A stretch of DNA of 64,000 bases from Serinibacter arcticus (GCF_003121705.1 NZ_PYHR01000002.1:2108001-2172000), one strand, 5' to 3'. Positions 29,060 to 38,003 are shown, counted from the first letter of the stretch. Numbers and translations: made by a program. Notes: a model not told the origin generated them from the sequence alone.

Positions 29060-30946
29060 ATGAGCACACCACGCCTCCTCGGAACGGTCGCCACCGCCGT
29101 CGCGCTCCTGGCCGGCCTGCTCGCACCCGTCGCTGCGACGGCGGCGCCCGACTCCGGCGCAGCAGCCGAGGACGCGCAGCTCCTCGTGGTCCTGGACTCC
29201 TCCTCCTCGATGCTCGAGCCCGCGAGCGACGGCGGCACCCGCGCCGACGCGGCGAAGAACGCGCTGCTCGGGGTCGTCGACACCCTCGGCGAGGACGAGC
29301 GCGTGGGGCTGCGGACGTTCGGCGCCACGGTCGTCGGGCTGGACGATCCGGCGTCGTGCACCGACTCCCAGCTCACCGTCCCGATCGCCACCGACAACCG
29401 GCAGGCCCTGCGCGACGCCGCCAACGCCTACCTGCCCTACGGCGAGACCCCCATCGGCTTCGCCCTCCAGCAGGCCGGGACCGATCTGACCGCAGCCGGA
29501 TCGGACGTCCAGCGCACCGTCCTGCTCATCTCTGACGGCGAGTCCAACTGCCAACCCGACCCCTGCGCCGTCGCCCGCGACCTCGCCGCCCAGGGCATCG
29601 ACCTCACCATCCACGTCGTCGGGTTCGACGTCTCCGGCGCCGCGCGCGACGCCCTCGTCTGCATCGCGAACGCCGGCGGCGGGCAGTACTTCGACGTCAC
29701 CGACACCACCGGCCTCACGTCCGTCTTCGAGAAGGTCTCCACCCGCGCCTTCCGCGACTTCGCGCTCGACGGCCAAGAGGTCGTCGGCACGGCGGACGCA
29801 CCCGCCGCCCCCACGCTGACGCCCGGGACCCGGTACATCACGTACCTGCCCGCCCCGGGCTCGGCGCTCAACTACCAGATCGAGCGCACCATCCCCGGTT
29901 CCCGGCTGTGGGTCTCGCTCAACGCCACCGCGCAGATCTCGGCCCAGAGCCTCCTGGTCGAGATCTACCCGGACGCGACGGCGGAGGGGTCCCGGTGCGA
30001 CCACGACCTCTCTTTCCCCTCCACGTGGGGCGGGAGCTGGAGCCTGACGACGATGAGTCTGAGCTCGACCTCGAGGGAGGAGTGCACGGCCGCCGGGACC
30101 CAGCTGCTGCGCGTCGAGAACTGGCTCGACTCGACGTCGGCCGACGGGGCACCGGCAGAGGTGCTCGTCATCGAGGAGCCGCCGGTGAGAAGCACGGACG
30201 CGCTGCCGCCTTTCCCCGCCGAGACGACCCCGTGGGTCGAGCCGGCCGCCGTCACGCCGCAGCCGGTCCTGGGGGGCACCACGCTCAGCGGGGCCACCCC
30301 GGTCGCCGCCGGTTCCTACCGGCTCGACCTGATGCCGGGCGAGACCGCCCTGTTCCGCGTCCCGCTGGACTGGGGCCAGAGCCTTCAGGCGCGCTCGAGC
30401 GCCGACGTCGGCACCTCCTTCACGCTGTTCTCGCCGACCCGCCTCGCGGTCACCGGTTCGCTCGTCGAGCCGCCGATCGCCGAGATCGACCCCGACCCCA
30501 CGTCACCCCCACGGATCGCCGGCCTGCGCACCCCTCCGGTCACCTACCTCGCGCGCGAGAAGACCGGAACTGTCGAGGAGTCGATGCTGCTCGCCGGCGA
30601 CTACACCCTCGCGGTCACGCGCGCCGTCTGCGGGGGCTGCGGCCAGGACCCCGGACCGGTCCCGGTCATCCTCGACGTTCTGGTCGACGGCGAGGTGAGC
30701 GGCGTTCCCGAGTACGTGGAGGCCGCGGTGACGTCGTCAGCGACGCCGTCGCCGTCCGTCTCCACCACCGCATCGGCAACGCCGCCGCCCCCGGGCGACT
30801 CTCCGACGTCGTCCGAAACGCCCGAGGCGAGCGAGGACGACGGCGGTCTCCCGGTCGCGGTCCCGGTCGCCGTCGGCGTCCTGGGCCTGGCGCTGCTGGG
30901 CGGCGGCACGTGGACGCTGGTGCGACGTCGCCGTTCCGGCGCCTGA
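29060..30946 (+). CDS. secreted, membrane-anchored VWA-domain protein
   Basis: A 628-residue protein. The ATG at 29060 begins a typical signal peptide (residues 1-29, ending ATAAP). The VWA domain follows at about 39-230, with the metal-site motif DSSSS at 46-50 and a later LLISDGESN. The middle region (about 250-545) is beta-rich and not recognised. A Ser/Thr/Pro/Glu-rich stalk leads to one transmembrane helix near 597-620 and an RRRRSGA cytoplasmic end. The protein should therefore face outwards on the cell surface. It is divergent from the Ser/Thr kinase; a functional link is possible but unproven. Confidence 0.85.
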   Translation: MSTPRLLGTVATAVALLAGLLAPVAATAAPDSGAAAEDAQLLVVLDSSSSMLEPASDGGTRADAAKNALLGVVDTLGEDERVGLRTFGATVVGLDDPASCTDSQLTVPIATDNRQALRDAANAYLPYGETPIGFALQQAGTDLTAAGSDVQRTVLLISDGESNCQPDPCAVARDLAAQGIDLTIHVVGFDVSGAARDALVCIANAGGGQYFDVTDTTGLTSVFEKVSTRAFRDFALDGQEVVGTADAPAAPTLTPGTRYITYLPAPGSALNYQIERTIPGSRLWVSLNATAQISAQSLLVEIYPDATAEGSRCDHDLSFPSTWGGSWSLTTMSLSSTSREECTAAGTQLLRVENWLDSTSADGAPAEVLVIEEPPVRSTDALPPFPAETTPWVEPAAVTPQPVLGGTTLSGATPVAAGSYRLDLMPGETALFRVPLDWGQSLQARSSADVGTSFTLFSPTRLAVTGSLVEPPIAEIDPDPTSPPRIAGLRTPPVTYLAREKTGTVEESMLLAGDYTLAVTRAVCGGCGQDPGPVPVILDVLVDGEVSGVPEYVEAAVTSSATPSPSVSTTASATPPPPGDSPTSSETPEASEDDGGLPVAVPVAVGVLGLALLGGGTWTLVRRRRSGA

Positions 30947-30950
30947 CCGC

Positions 30951-31475
30951 CTAGCCCTCGAGGGCGGTGACGACGGCGCTCACGAGGGTGGGGACGTCGT
31001 CACCCGCCGAGAGCGTGAGGCCCGCCTCGTCGTCGCCGAGCGGCTCCAGGGTCGCGAGCTGGGACTCGAGCAGGGTGACCGGCATGAAGTGCTCCGACCG
31101 GCTCGCGACGCGCCGGCGGAGCTCGGCGTCGTCGACGTCGAGGTGGACGAACGCGACGCCGTCGGGCGCCGTGCGGAGCACGTCCCGGTAGGCGCGCCGC
31201 AGCGCCGAGCAGGCGACCACGGACCGGACGGGGCTGCCGGCGGGGTCGGCCGGCGCGGCCGGCTGCTGCGCCATCCAGGCCACCAGCGCGTCGAGCCACG
31301 GCCAGCGCTGCTCGTCGGTCAGCGGTGTGCCGCCCGCCATCAGCGCGACGTTGGCCTCGGGGTGGAAGTCGTCGGCGTCGGCGAACGGGACGCCGAGTCG
31401 CTCGGCCACCGCCTCCCCGACGGTCGACTTGCCGCAGCCGCTCACGCCCATCACGACGATGTGTGCCGAATCCAT
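30951..31475 (-). CDS. gntK: gluconokinase
   Basis: A 174-residue cytosolic P-loop kinase phosphorylating gluconate to 6-phosphogluconate. GVSGCGKST at residues 10-18 is the Walker A, followed by FADADDFHPEANVALMAGG, a gluconokinase signature, then CSALRRAYRD (about 90) and SRSEHFMPVTLLESQL (about 125). Two in-frame ATGs are three codons apart; the one at 31475 has AGGATGG at good spacing. Length fits the family. It converges on the VWA gene with a 4-bp gap. No gluconate permease is adjacent. Confidence 0.93.
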   Translation of the reverse strand: MDSAHIVVMGVSGCGKSTVGEAVAERLGVPFADADDFHPEANVALMAGGTPLTDEQRWPWLDALVAWMAQQPAAPADPAGSPVRSVVACSALRRAYRDVLRTAPDGVAFVHLDVDDAELRRRVASRSEHFMPVTLLESQLATLEPLGDDEAGLTLSAGDDVPTLVSAVVTALEG

Positions 31476-31493
31476 GGGTTCCATCCTGGTGCA

Positions 31494-31559
31494 GAAGCCC
31501 CTCGCGGTCGGACCCGAAGCCCCTCGCGACCGCATCCGAAGGGCCTCGCGGTCGGGTCA
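31494..31559. repeat. three 22-bp tandem units
   Basis: Three head-to-tail units start at 31494, 31516 and 31538, each with a core like GAAGCCCCTCGCGGTCGG or its variant GAAGGGCCTCGCGGTCGG. They fill the gap between the gluconokinase start and the stop of the next gene (31557). No role is evident; they resemble small intergenic repeats of high-GC actinobacteria. Confidence 0.75.
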
Positions 31560-32096
31560 GGCGGGTGGTGCGGGCGACCAGTCGCCGTCGGACCACCGCG
31601 GGACCGCCGTCGACGAGTCGAGGCGGGCGGCCGCGGCCACCTCGTCGCCCCGGCCGTCGGCGGCCAGCGCGCGCCCCGCGACGCTCGCCGACACGAGGTG
31701 CACGACGGCACGGCGCAGCCCCGCGAACGCCTCGCACGCCACCGCGGCCTCGGGCGAGGTGTGGTCCGTGCCGCGCTCCGACAGGGCCGCCACCACCGCC
31801 CCCGCGCCGAGCAGGTCCTCGGAGCTGAACGCTCCGCCGTCGCCGGCCGCGACGACCGCGATCGAGGTCCGCGACGCGCGCTCGTGCTGGATCGCGAGGC
31901 ACGCCGTCGCGACGGCGGCCGCGTTCGTGAGGTCGGCGCGGAGCACGACGGCGCCGCCCGTCGACGCCGCCGCCGCGAGCTCGCGCGTGGCGTCGTCGAG
32001 CACGTCCACCACGACGACCACGTCGGCCGGCGCGAGCCGCGCCAGCCCCGCGGCGCCCCACGCGAGGCGCACCTGGTAGTCGGCCTGCTCGGTCAT
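31557..32096 (-). CDS. 2-phosphosulfolactate phosphatase (ComB)-like protein
   Basis: A 179-residue protein. The N-terminus QVRLAWGAAGLARL and VVVVVDVLDDAT resemble the opening of ComB-type enzymes. The C-terminal block SASVAGRALAADGRGDEVAAAARLDSSTAVP matches the SAGREL...DDVELAAALD-type ending of that family (shown in parts). The central region is shortened relative to typical 230-residue members, so catalytic competence is doubtful. Its ATG overlaps the stop of the MFS gene (ATGA). The coenzyme M pathway is not expected in this organism, so the true role is probably different. Confidence 0.55.
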   Translation of the reverse strand: MTEQADYQVRLAWGAAGLARLAPADVVVVVDVLDDATRELAAAASTGGAVVLRADLTNAAAVATACLAIQHERASRTSIAVVAAGDGGAFSSEDLLGAGAVVAALSERGTDHTSPEAAVACEAFAGLRRAVVHLVSASVAGRALAADGRGDEVAAAARLDSSTAVPRWSDGDWSPAPPA

Positions 32097-33322
32097 CTCG
32101 GCTCCTCCGTGACGGTGAGGGTGGGTCGGGGTCGGCGCGCCGCCGCCACCCCGGTGAGGATCATGACGGCCATGATCCCGCTGACGATCGCGAACATCGA
32201 GCTCCAGCCGGGGACGTTCTCGTGCACCCACCCCATGACGACCGGGCCGGTCGCGGCGCAGCAGTAGCCGACGGTCTGGACGTGCGCCGCCATCCGGCGG
32301 TTCTCGTCGCTGGTGCGGGTGTGGCGCACCACGAGCAGGAAGACGACGGCGAAGTAGCCGCCCTGCGCGAGCCCACCCGCCAGCACCCACACCCCCCACA
32401 GCTGGGGTGCGATGAGCATCCCGACGGGCAGCGCCGCCCAGAACGCGCCGACGACGGCGACGAGCACGGCGTCGCTCGGTTTCACGAGCGCGAGGAAGAG
32501 CGGCACGAGGAGGGGTCCGAGGATCCCGGCGATGTGGAACCCCGACGCGCCCCAGCCCGCTGCGGCCTGGTCCATCCCGAGGCTCTCGTGCATCGCCGTC
32601 GGGAGCCAGGTCGTGATCGTGTAGAAGGAGATCGACTGGCAGGCGAACGTCGCGGCGAGCAGCCAGGCCGTGCCGTTGCGCCACATCGGGGCGACGGCGG
32701 AGGTCGGGGGAGGCGCACCGGTCGCCGTCGCGATCCGCGGCTCGCGCGGCGCGAACGCGAGCCAGAGCGCGAGCCCGATCCCACCGAGCAGCACGCCCCA
32801 CGCCCCGGTCACGAGCTGCCAGCCGTGGGTGGCGGCGAGGGCCGCGGTGGTGGCGGTGGCCGCCGTCGCGCCGACGTTCATCGTGGAGGTGTACGCACCC
32901 ATGAGGCTCGAGGTCCGCATCGGGTAGTGCCGTCCGATGAGCACGGGCACGACGAGGTTGCCGATCGAGATCGCGGCGCCGATGAGCAGGGTCCCGACGA
33001 TCGCCAGCGCGAACGAGCCGCCCGAGCGCAGCACCGAGCCGACCACGACGCCGCCCAGGCACAGCAGCCCGGACGTCCGCAGCCCCAGCACGCGCAGGAG
33101 GGTCGACGACACGGGTGTGACGAGGCCGAACAGCAGCACCGGGATGCTCGTGAGGAGCGCGACGGCGGAGGCCGAGACCCCGAGGTCGTCCCGCAGGTCC
33201 GTGACCACCGGCGGCACGGCCACGATCGGCGCGCGCAGGGCCAGCGCGAGCGCCAGCATCGCCAGGACGCCGCCGATCGCGGCCGAACGGCCCGGCGTCG
33301 CTGCCGAGGGGGTGACGGTCAC
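32093..33322 (-). CDS. MFS transporter, CynX/NimT-like
   Basis: A 409-residue polytopic membrane protein with about 12 hydrophobic helices. The start region LRAPIVAVPPVVTDLRDDLGVS and the ISIGNLVVPVLIGRHYP block resemble the CynX (cyanate) / NimT (2-nitroimidazole) branch. The substrate is unknown. It overlaps the ComB-like gene by four bases and follows a second MFS gene by 7 bp, so the three likely share a message. Confidence 0.82.
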   Translation of the reverse strand: MTVTPSAATPGRSAAIGGVLAMLALALALRAPIVAVPPVVTDLRDDLGVSASAVALLTSIPVLLFGLVTPVSSTLLRVLGLRTSGLLCLGGVVVGSVLRSGGSFALAIVGTLLIGAAISIGNLVVPVLIGRHYPMRTSSLMGAYTSTMNVGATAATATTAALAATHGWQLVTGAWGVLLGGIGLALWLAFAPREPRIATATGAPPPTSAVAPMWRNGTAWLLAATFACQSISFYTITTWLPTAMHESLGMDQAAAGWGASGFHIAGILGPLLVPLFLALVKPSDAVLVAVVGAFWAALPVGMLIAPQLWGVWVLAGGLAQGGYFAVVFLLVVRHTRTSDENRRMAAHVQTVGYCCAATGPVVMGWVHENVPGWSSMFAIVSGIMAVMILTGVAAARRPRPTLTVTEEPR

Positions 33323-33329
33323 GGGGCGA

Positions 33330-34640
33330 TCATGCCAAGGCGGGAGCCGCCGTCGTGCGTCGGTCCACCGCCCAGCTGACCAGCGCGAGCGCGAGGCCGG
33401 CGACCGCGAGCCCCACCCCGACCCAGCTCGGGGCGATGAACCCGAGCCCGGCCGAGATGACGGCCGCGCCGAGCGCGGCCCCGAGGGAGTTGCCGATGTT
33501 GAGCGCGGAGTGGTTGAGGGCGGCGGCGAGCGTCTGCGACTCCCCCGCGACGTCCATCAGACGGGTCTGGATCGCGGGCGAGATCGCGGAGGCCAGCGCG
33601 CCGACGAGGAACAGGAAGGCCAGGAGCGTGACGGCGGTGCTCGCCGTGAGTGCCAGGCCCGTCATCGCGAGGATGAAGATCGGGAAGAGCTGCAGGACGG
33701 CGCGCAGCGAGCCGCGGTCGGCCATCACTCCCCCGGCGAAGTTGCCCAGGGTCATGCCGACGCCGACCGCCACGAGCGTCCACGGGACCACGCTCTCGGC
33801 GAGCCCCGCCACCTCGGTCACCAACGGGGCGACGTAGGTGTAGACGGCGAAGAAGCCGCCGAAGCCGATCGAGCCGATGCCGAGCGCGAACCACACCTGG
33901 CCGCGGCGCAGCGCGCTGAGCTCGCGGCGGATGGTGGCGCCGGCGTCGCCCTGCTGCTCGGGGACGACGAACGCGATCGCGATCGTGGCGGCCGCGAAGA
34001 TCGCGGTGACGGCGAGGTAGGCCACGCGCCAGCCGGACTGCTGGCCGAGTGCGGTGATGAGCGGGACGCCGATGACGTTCGCGACCGTGAGTCCCGAGAG
34101 CACGAGCGCGACGCCCTGCCCGCGCTTGCCCGGCCCCATCAGCTGGGCCGCGACGAGCGCCGCGATGCCGAAGTAGGCGCCGTGCGGGAGGGCCGCGACG
34201 AAGCGGGCGACGACGGCGAGCTCGAACGACGGCGCGATCGCCGAGAGGATCGTGCCGATCGTGAACGCCGCCGTGAAGATGACGAGGAGCCGCTTGCGCG
34301 GGAAGCGCGCGACGGACGCGGCGATGGTCGGGGCGCCGACGACGACGCCGAGCGCGTAGGCGGAGATCAGCGCGCCGGACTGGGCGATCGCCTGCTCGGA
34401 GCTGGCGGCCCAGACGTTCGGCAGCAGGTCCTGCGCGATCTGCGGCAGCACGCCCATCGCGACGAACTCCGTCGCGCCGATGCCGAAGCCGCCGAGAGCC
34501 AGGGCGAGCAGCGCGGCGCGGGTGCGCATCGGCGAGAGCGGGGCCGTCCAGGCGTCGGTGGGTGTGGCGGACGCGTCGGTGGGGGCGTCGTCGACGGGCG
34601 GTGTGCCGTAGGGCGCGGCGGTGGATCCAGGGGTGGTCAT
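33330..34640 (-). CDS. MFS transporter, AraJ-like efflux family
   Basis: A 436-residue membrane protein. A 40-residue polar N-terminus precedes about 12 helices. FGIGATEFVAMGVLPQIA (about 53) is typical of AraJ/YdhP sugar or drug efflux permeases, as is PHGAYFGIAALVAA (about 145). The substrate cannot be inferred. It leads a leftward unit with the CynX-like and ComB-like genes. Confidence 0.85.
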   Translation of the reverse strand: MTTPGSTAAPYGTPPVDDAPTDASATPTDAWTAPLSPMRTRAALLALALGGFGIGATEFVAMGVLPQIAQDLLPNVWAASSEQAIAQSGALISAYALGVVVGAPTIAASVARFPRKRLLVIFTAAFTIGTILSAIAPSFELAVVARFVAALPHGAYFGIAALVAAQLMGPGKRGQGVALVLSGLTVANVIGVPLITALGQQSGWRVAYLAVTAIFAAATIAIAFVVPEQQGDAGATIRRELSALRRGQVWFALGIGSIGFGGFFAVYTYVAPLVTEVAGLAESVVPWTLVAVGVGMTLGNFAGGVMADRGSLRAVLQLFPIFILAMTGLALTASTAVTLLAFLFLVGALASAISPAIQTRLMDVAGESQTLAAALNHSALNIGNSLGAALGAAVISAGLGFIAPSWVGVGLAVAGLALALVSWAVDRRTTAAPALA

Positions 34641-34961
34641 GCGGCTTCTCCTCGTGCGAACGGCGCTCGACGGTGAGCCGGTGACGGGCGGCCGGGAGCG
34701 GCCGCCCGCTGGCTATCGTAACGATTCGACCGACGGCCGGGGGACGGGCACCGCCGGGTTCGACGCCCGGCGCTCCTCACTGTCTGCGGCTCACCCTCGC
34801 TGTCTGCGGACGGACGACGGGCCCCGGCTCCGGCGTCGGGCATCACCGCAGGTCAGGGCGATGCGCCGGTGCGACCGACCGGCGGGTGAGCGATCCGTCC
34901 GCAGAGGGCGAGGGCCGTCCGCAGAGAGCGAGGCGGGCGGGCGGGCGAGGCGGGCGAGGAG
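34641..34961. other. intergenic region with hairpins and repeats, no gene
   Basis: About 320 bp between the MFS start and the methyltransferase stop. It contains GGGCGGCC-GGGAGC-GGCCGCCC (34686-34707), an ATCGT-A-ACGAT inverted repeat (34715-34725) overlapping a leftward TACGAT -10-like hexamer, and inverted pairs of 20-bp repeats (34776-34932). No credible open frame was found. Confidence 0.6.
34776..34932. repeat. 20-bp repeat pairs in inverted orientation
   Basis: CTCACTGTCTGCGG and CTCGCTGTCTGCGGACGGA begin 20 bp apart at 34776 and 34796. The reverse complements (cores CGTCCGCAGAGGGCGAG and CGTCCGCAGAGAGCGAG), again 20 bp apart, lie around 34896-34932. The two pairs are separated by about 80 bp and could form a long imperfect hairpin. 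Confidence 0.7.
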
Positions 34962-36512
34962 TCAGACCGGTCGGCGCGCGACGAACAGGACGTGCGTGTC
35001 CGGCCAGTCGACCGCCTCGCCCGTCACGGGGTCGCGCAGCGCCGCCCCCACCGTGAACCGGTTCGCCACGAGCCAGTCGTTGCGCCACGGGCCGCTCGCC
35101 GGCTCGATCTCGAAGCCGACGCCCTCCAGCAGTCGCGCCCAGTCGGACCACTCCATCGTCGTGAAGCGCTCGTGGCACTCCGAGAGCCAGTTGCGGCGGT
35201 AGTCGCGGGTGGTGAGGAACTCCATCGCGTCGCGCAGCGGCATCCGGGCCACGCCCGGCGCGACCCGCTCCACCTGACACCGCGCACAGGACAGGGCGGG
35301 GAAGTCGGCCGCGAACTGCGTCAGCGTCTGCGACGGTGTGAGGGTCGCGAGGTGCGCCTCCACCCGGTCGGAGTCCCACCCGGTCATGTCGACGGCGGCA
35401 CCCGGGTCCTCGCCGTCGAGCACGAGGTCGACGAGCCGCTCTCCGTCGGCCGGCCCCAGCACGTCGGAGTTGATCCACACCCCGCCGGGTGCGGTCTGGG
35501 CGAAGATCCGCTCGGCGAGCAGGCGCAGGTCGGCGACGCCGTCGCCGTAGCTGGAGATCTCGTGGGTCAGGGCGATGGTCACCGTCGTGTGGACCGACCG
35601 CTCCGGGAAGACCGGGGCGTGCAGGAGGTTCCGCTGCGCGAAGAAGACGTTGGGGTTGGCAAAGGCACCCTGGTCCCGGCGGTGCTCCGCCTCGGCGACG
35701 AGCGCGCGCGACACGTCCACACCGAACAGGTCGGAGTCGAACAGCCGCGGGTCGCGGGACGCGCGCTCCAGAAGCCCGCCGGCCGCGCAGCCGAGGTCGA
35801 CGATCCTCCCGGGAACGACGTACGGCGCGACCTGCTCCCACTTGCGGTCGGAGCCCTCGTCGAACGCCTTCGTGTAGACGGCGTAGTCGCGGGTCTCGGT
35901 GAGGTCGCCGTCGGCCGAGACCGTCGGATCGGTGTGCGTGGTGCGGATGTGGTCGATCAGGTCATATCGCTCGAGGTAGCGCAGCGCTGCCGGGTGGACG
36001 AGCGCGCGCCAGCCCGGCTCGTCGCGCACCGCCAGCTCCAGCACGTGCCACGGGAGGCCCGGCTGCGGGTCGCGCGCGTCCTCGACGGGGACGATCCGGT
36101 AGCCCTGCTCGCGGTACAGCGCGGCGACGGCGGGGGTCGAGCACGCGACGACCGTGGAGGCCGGGTCGAGCTCGACGCCGAGCGTGAGCGACGCGCTGCG
36201 CAGCACGGTCGTCGCGAACCGCGGGCTCTCGGGGACGTCGGGGACGGGAGCCACGAGCGAGACGAGGCCGGCGACGTCGGACACCGCCTCGATCATGGCC
36301 TCGCGCCGGTTCGCAGGCACGGGGTTGCGGCGCGTGCCCGAGTGCGTCGCCGAGGTGATGGCCCAGACGATCGTGGCGCCGTCGGCCATCTCGACGGCGG
36401 TGCCGCGCTCGTCGGTCGCCCCGCCGTCCAGGATCTCGCGCAGCCGCTCGACCTGGAACGCGGTGACGAGGTGGTGCCGGCCCGGGAAGAGCACGTGGGA
36501 GATCGCGGTCAT
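34962..36512 (-). CDS. NMNAT-like domain fused to SAM-dependent methyltransferase
   Basis: A 516-residue protein; the ATG at 36512 (MTAISHVLFPGRHHLV) is preferred over an upstream in-frame start. Residues about 1-190 resemble a NadM-type nucleotidyltransferase fold: an SATHSGTRRNPVPANRREAM block, VVACSTPAVAALYREQGY, and GWRALVHPAALRYLERYDLIDHIR (in parts). However, the HxGH nucleotide motif is missing, so that half is probably inactive or binds another ligand. Residues about 220-400 are a class I methyltransferase with IVDLGCAAGGLLERAS (about 250), FGVDVSRAL and an acidic second strand. The substrate is unknown. The gene stands alone. Confidence 0.75.
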   Translation of the reverse strand: MTAISHVLFPGRHHLVTAFQVERLREILDGGATDERGTAVEMADGATIVWAITSATHSGTRRNPVPANRREAMIEAVSDVAGLVSLVAPVPDVPESPRFATTVLRSASLTLGVELDPASTVVACSTPAVAALYREQGYRIVPVEDARDPQPGLPWHVLELAVRDEPGWRALVHPAALRYLERYDLIDHIRTTHTDPTVSADGDLTETRDYAVYTKAFDEGSDRKWEQVAPYVVPGRIVDLGCAAGGLLERASRDPRLFDSDLFGVDVSRALVAEAEHRRDQGAFANPNVFFAQRNLLHAPVFPERSVHTTVTIALTHEISSYGDGVADLRLLAERIFAQTAPGGVWINSDVLGPADGERLVDLVLDGEDPGAAVDMTGWDSDRVEAHLATLTPSQTLTQFAADFPALSCARCQVERVAPGVARMPLRDAMEFLTTRDYRRNWLSECHERFTTMEWSDWARLLEGVGFEIEPASGPWRNDWLVANRFTVGAALRDPVTGEAVDWPDTHVLFVARRPV

Positions 36513-36539
36513 GGGACAAGCCTGCGGGATCGGCGGCGG

Positions 36540-36598
36540 CGTTGTGCGCACGGATGGTCGGTTCCCGGGGCGGGAAGCGACCATCGCTGCGCGGAACG
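36540..36598. repeat. 59-bp palindromic interspersed element, copy A
   Basis: Begins CGTTGTGCGCACGGATGG and ends CTGCGCGGAACG. The arms pair (GATGGTCG/CGACCATC, then TTCCCG/CGGGAA around GGG). It lies between two leftward genes. The other copies are at 38004 and 40405. Confidence 0.8.
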
Positions 36599-36612
36599 GT
36601 CGGCCGGCCGGG

Positions 36613-37092
36613 TCAGGCTCGCTCGGCCAGCACCTCGAAGTCGCCCGCCAGGAGGTCGCCGTCCAGCCGAACCCCGGTCAACCGCTCCAGCAGGCCGAGC
36701 GTGGAGTCCTCGTCGAGCGCGTCGATGCCCGCCTCCTCCGGCAGGGGGCGACCCTCGTCCATCACCCGCTCCCCCTGGCTGTCGACGACGTGCCGATGGT
36801 CACCGTCCGCCGTCGCGACCGCTAGCGAGTACACGTCACCCGTGCTGGCCACCAGCACCGAGACCACCGTGGTCCCGAGCGCGACGGCGAGCTCGGCCTG
36901 CCGGTCGGCCACCGTCATCAGGGCATCGGCGACGAGGAGCCCGCGCGGCGTCACGTGGGCGGCGGGACCCGGGGCCAGCAGCGACGTGGCGTCGTCGCCG
37001 GTGCGGATCTCCCCCGTCGGAACCAGGCCGAGCCGGGCGAGGTCCTGAACGCCGGCGCCCTCGAGGTGGACGAGATTCAGGTTGTGGCCCAT
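36613..37092 (-). CDS. hypothetical protein, 159 residues
   Basis: Not recognised. The ATG at 37092 gives MGHNLNLVHLEGAGVQDL. The protein is acidic and apparently cytosolic, with no signal or membrane segment. The middle has DALMTVADRQAELAVALG followed by a strand-rich stretch (TVVSVLVASTGDVYSLAV), and the end is acidic (DALDEDSTLGLLERLTG). The shape suggests a small alpha/beta protein. It is followed by repeat copy A and preceded by the TfoX-like gene on the same strand. Coding is supported by codon usage and spacing, not by homology. Confidence 0.6.
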   Translation of the reverse strand: MGHNLNLVHLEGAGVQDLARLGLVPTGEIRTGDDATSLLAPGPAAHVTPRGLLVADALMTVADRQAELAVALGTTVVSVLVASTGDVYSLAVATADGDHRHVVDSQGERVMDEGRPLPEEAGIDALDEDSTLGLLERLTGVRLDGDLLAGDFEVLAERA

Positions 37093-37178
37093 GGCCGCAT
37101 GCTGGCACGGCGCGCGTCCGGGCGAACGTCGTCGATGTCGACGACGGGGCACCGGCCGCCCGGTCGCCGTCCCCCCGG

Positions 37179-37517
37179 CTACCCCGCCGCGAGCGCCCCG
37201 CGGTGCCCGACGGCGAGCCACGACTCCAGCTCGGCGTCGCCGTCGAGCAGGGGTGCCGGCACCGTGAGCCAGCGCCGACCCATCGGCCGGTCCACGCCCA
37301 TGATCGCGGTGACGGCACCGCGCTCCAGCAGCGCCTCGTACTCGACGGGATCGACGCGGACGAGGAGATCGCCGTCGCGACCCACCGAGACGGTCAGCCG
37401 GTCGTCGACCATGAACGCGAGCCCGCCGAACATGCGGCGCTCGCCCACCTCGCGTCCCGCGAGCAGCCGCCGCAGCCGCTCGGCGACCGCCGCCTGCGCC
37501 GGGTGGGTGACCGCCAT
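37179..37517 (-). CDS. TfoX/Sxy N-terminal domain protein
   Basis: A 112-residue protein consisting of one TfoX_N domain: RRMFGGLAFMVDDRLTVSVGRDG (central, given in parts) with the ERRMFGG...F and R-V-DP pattern of this family. The C-terminal helix domain of full TfoX is absent. Such single-domain proteins are common in actinobacteria and their function is not established. It follows the VOC gene by 17 bp and is probably cotranscribed. Confidence 0.85.
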   Translation of the reverse strand: MAVTHPAQAAVAERLRRLLAGREVGERRMFGGLAFMVDDRLTVSVGRDGDLLVRVDPVEYEALLERGAVTAIMGVDRPMGRRWLTVPAPLLDGDAELESWLAVGHRGALAAG

Positions 37518-37534
37518 CGTCGTCCGCCGCCCGC

Positions 37535-37921
37535 TCAGTCGACCGGCTGGTCGAGGAACCAGCGGTGGCCGAACGGGTCGCGGAACACGGCCACGCGACC
37601 CACCCCGGGGTTGTCCTCCGGACCGCGGTCCAGCGACGTCCCGGCCGCGAGGATCCGACCGGCCAGCGCGTCGACGTCGTCGACCGTGAGGTGGAGCGAC
37701 ACCGCGGCTCCGCGGGCCGGGTCGGGTGCGGCGACGCCCGCGGAGTCGAACTCGTCCGACATCATCCAGCGCGCCTCGCCGACCGCGAGCTCGACGTGAC
37801 CCACGCGGCCGTCGTCCATGACGATCGGCTCCCTCACGATCCGGGCGTCCAGCACCCGCTGGTACCAGTCGATCGCGGCGCGCGCGTCCGCGACGCAGAG
37901 GTAGGGCGTGAGCTCGTTCAT
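37535..37921 (-). CDS. VOC (glyoxalase/bleomycin resistance fold) protein
   Basis: A 128-residue single-domain protein with the two beta-alpha-beta-beta-beta halves of the VOC superfamily: TPYLCVADARAAIDWYQRVL at the start and FRDPFGHRWFLDQP at the end, where the DPFGHRW metal-side motif is conserved. It resembles the PhnB-like subgroup. GGAGG lies nine bases before the ATG. Metal-binding side chains (His/Glu) are plausible, but the substrate is unknown. Confidence 0.88.
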   Translation of the reverse strand: MNELTPYLCVADARAAIDWYQRVLDARIVREPIVMDDGRVGHVELAVGEARWMMSDEFDSAGVAAPDPARGAAVSLHLTVDDVDALAGRILAAGTSLDRGPEDNPGVGRVAVFRDPFGHRWFLDQPVD

Positions 37922-38003
37922 GCGAGGACCTCCGGGCCGCCGGGCACCTGACGGAGCGATCGTCCCACCGGGGCGTCGCGGCGGGAAGGGCTGCCCCGCG
38001 CGC

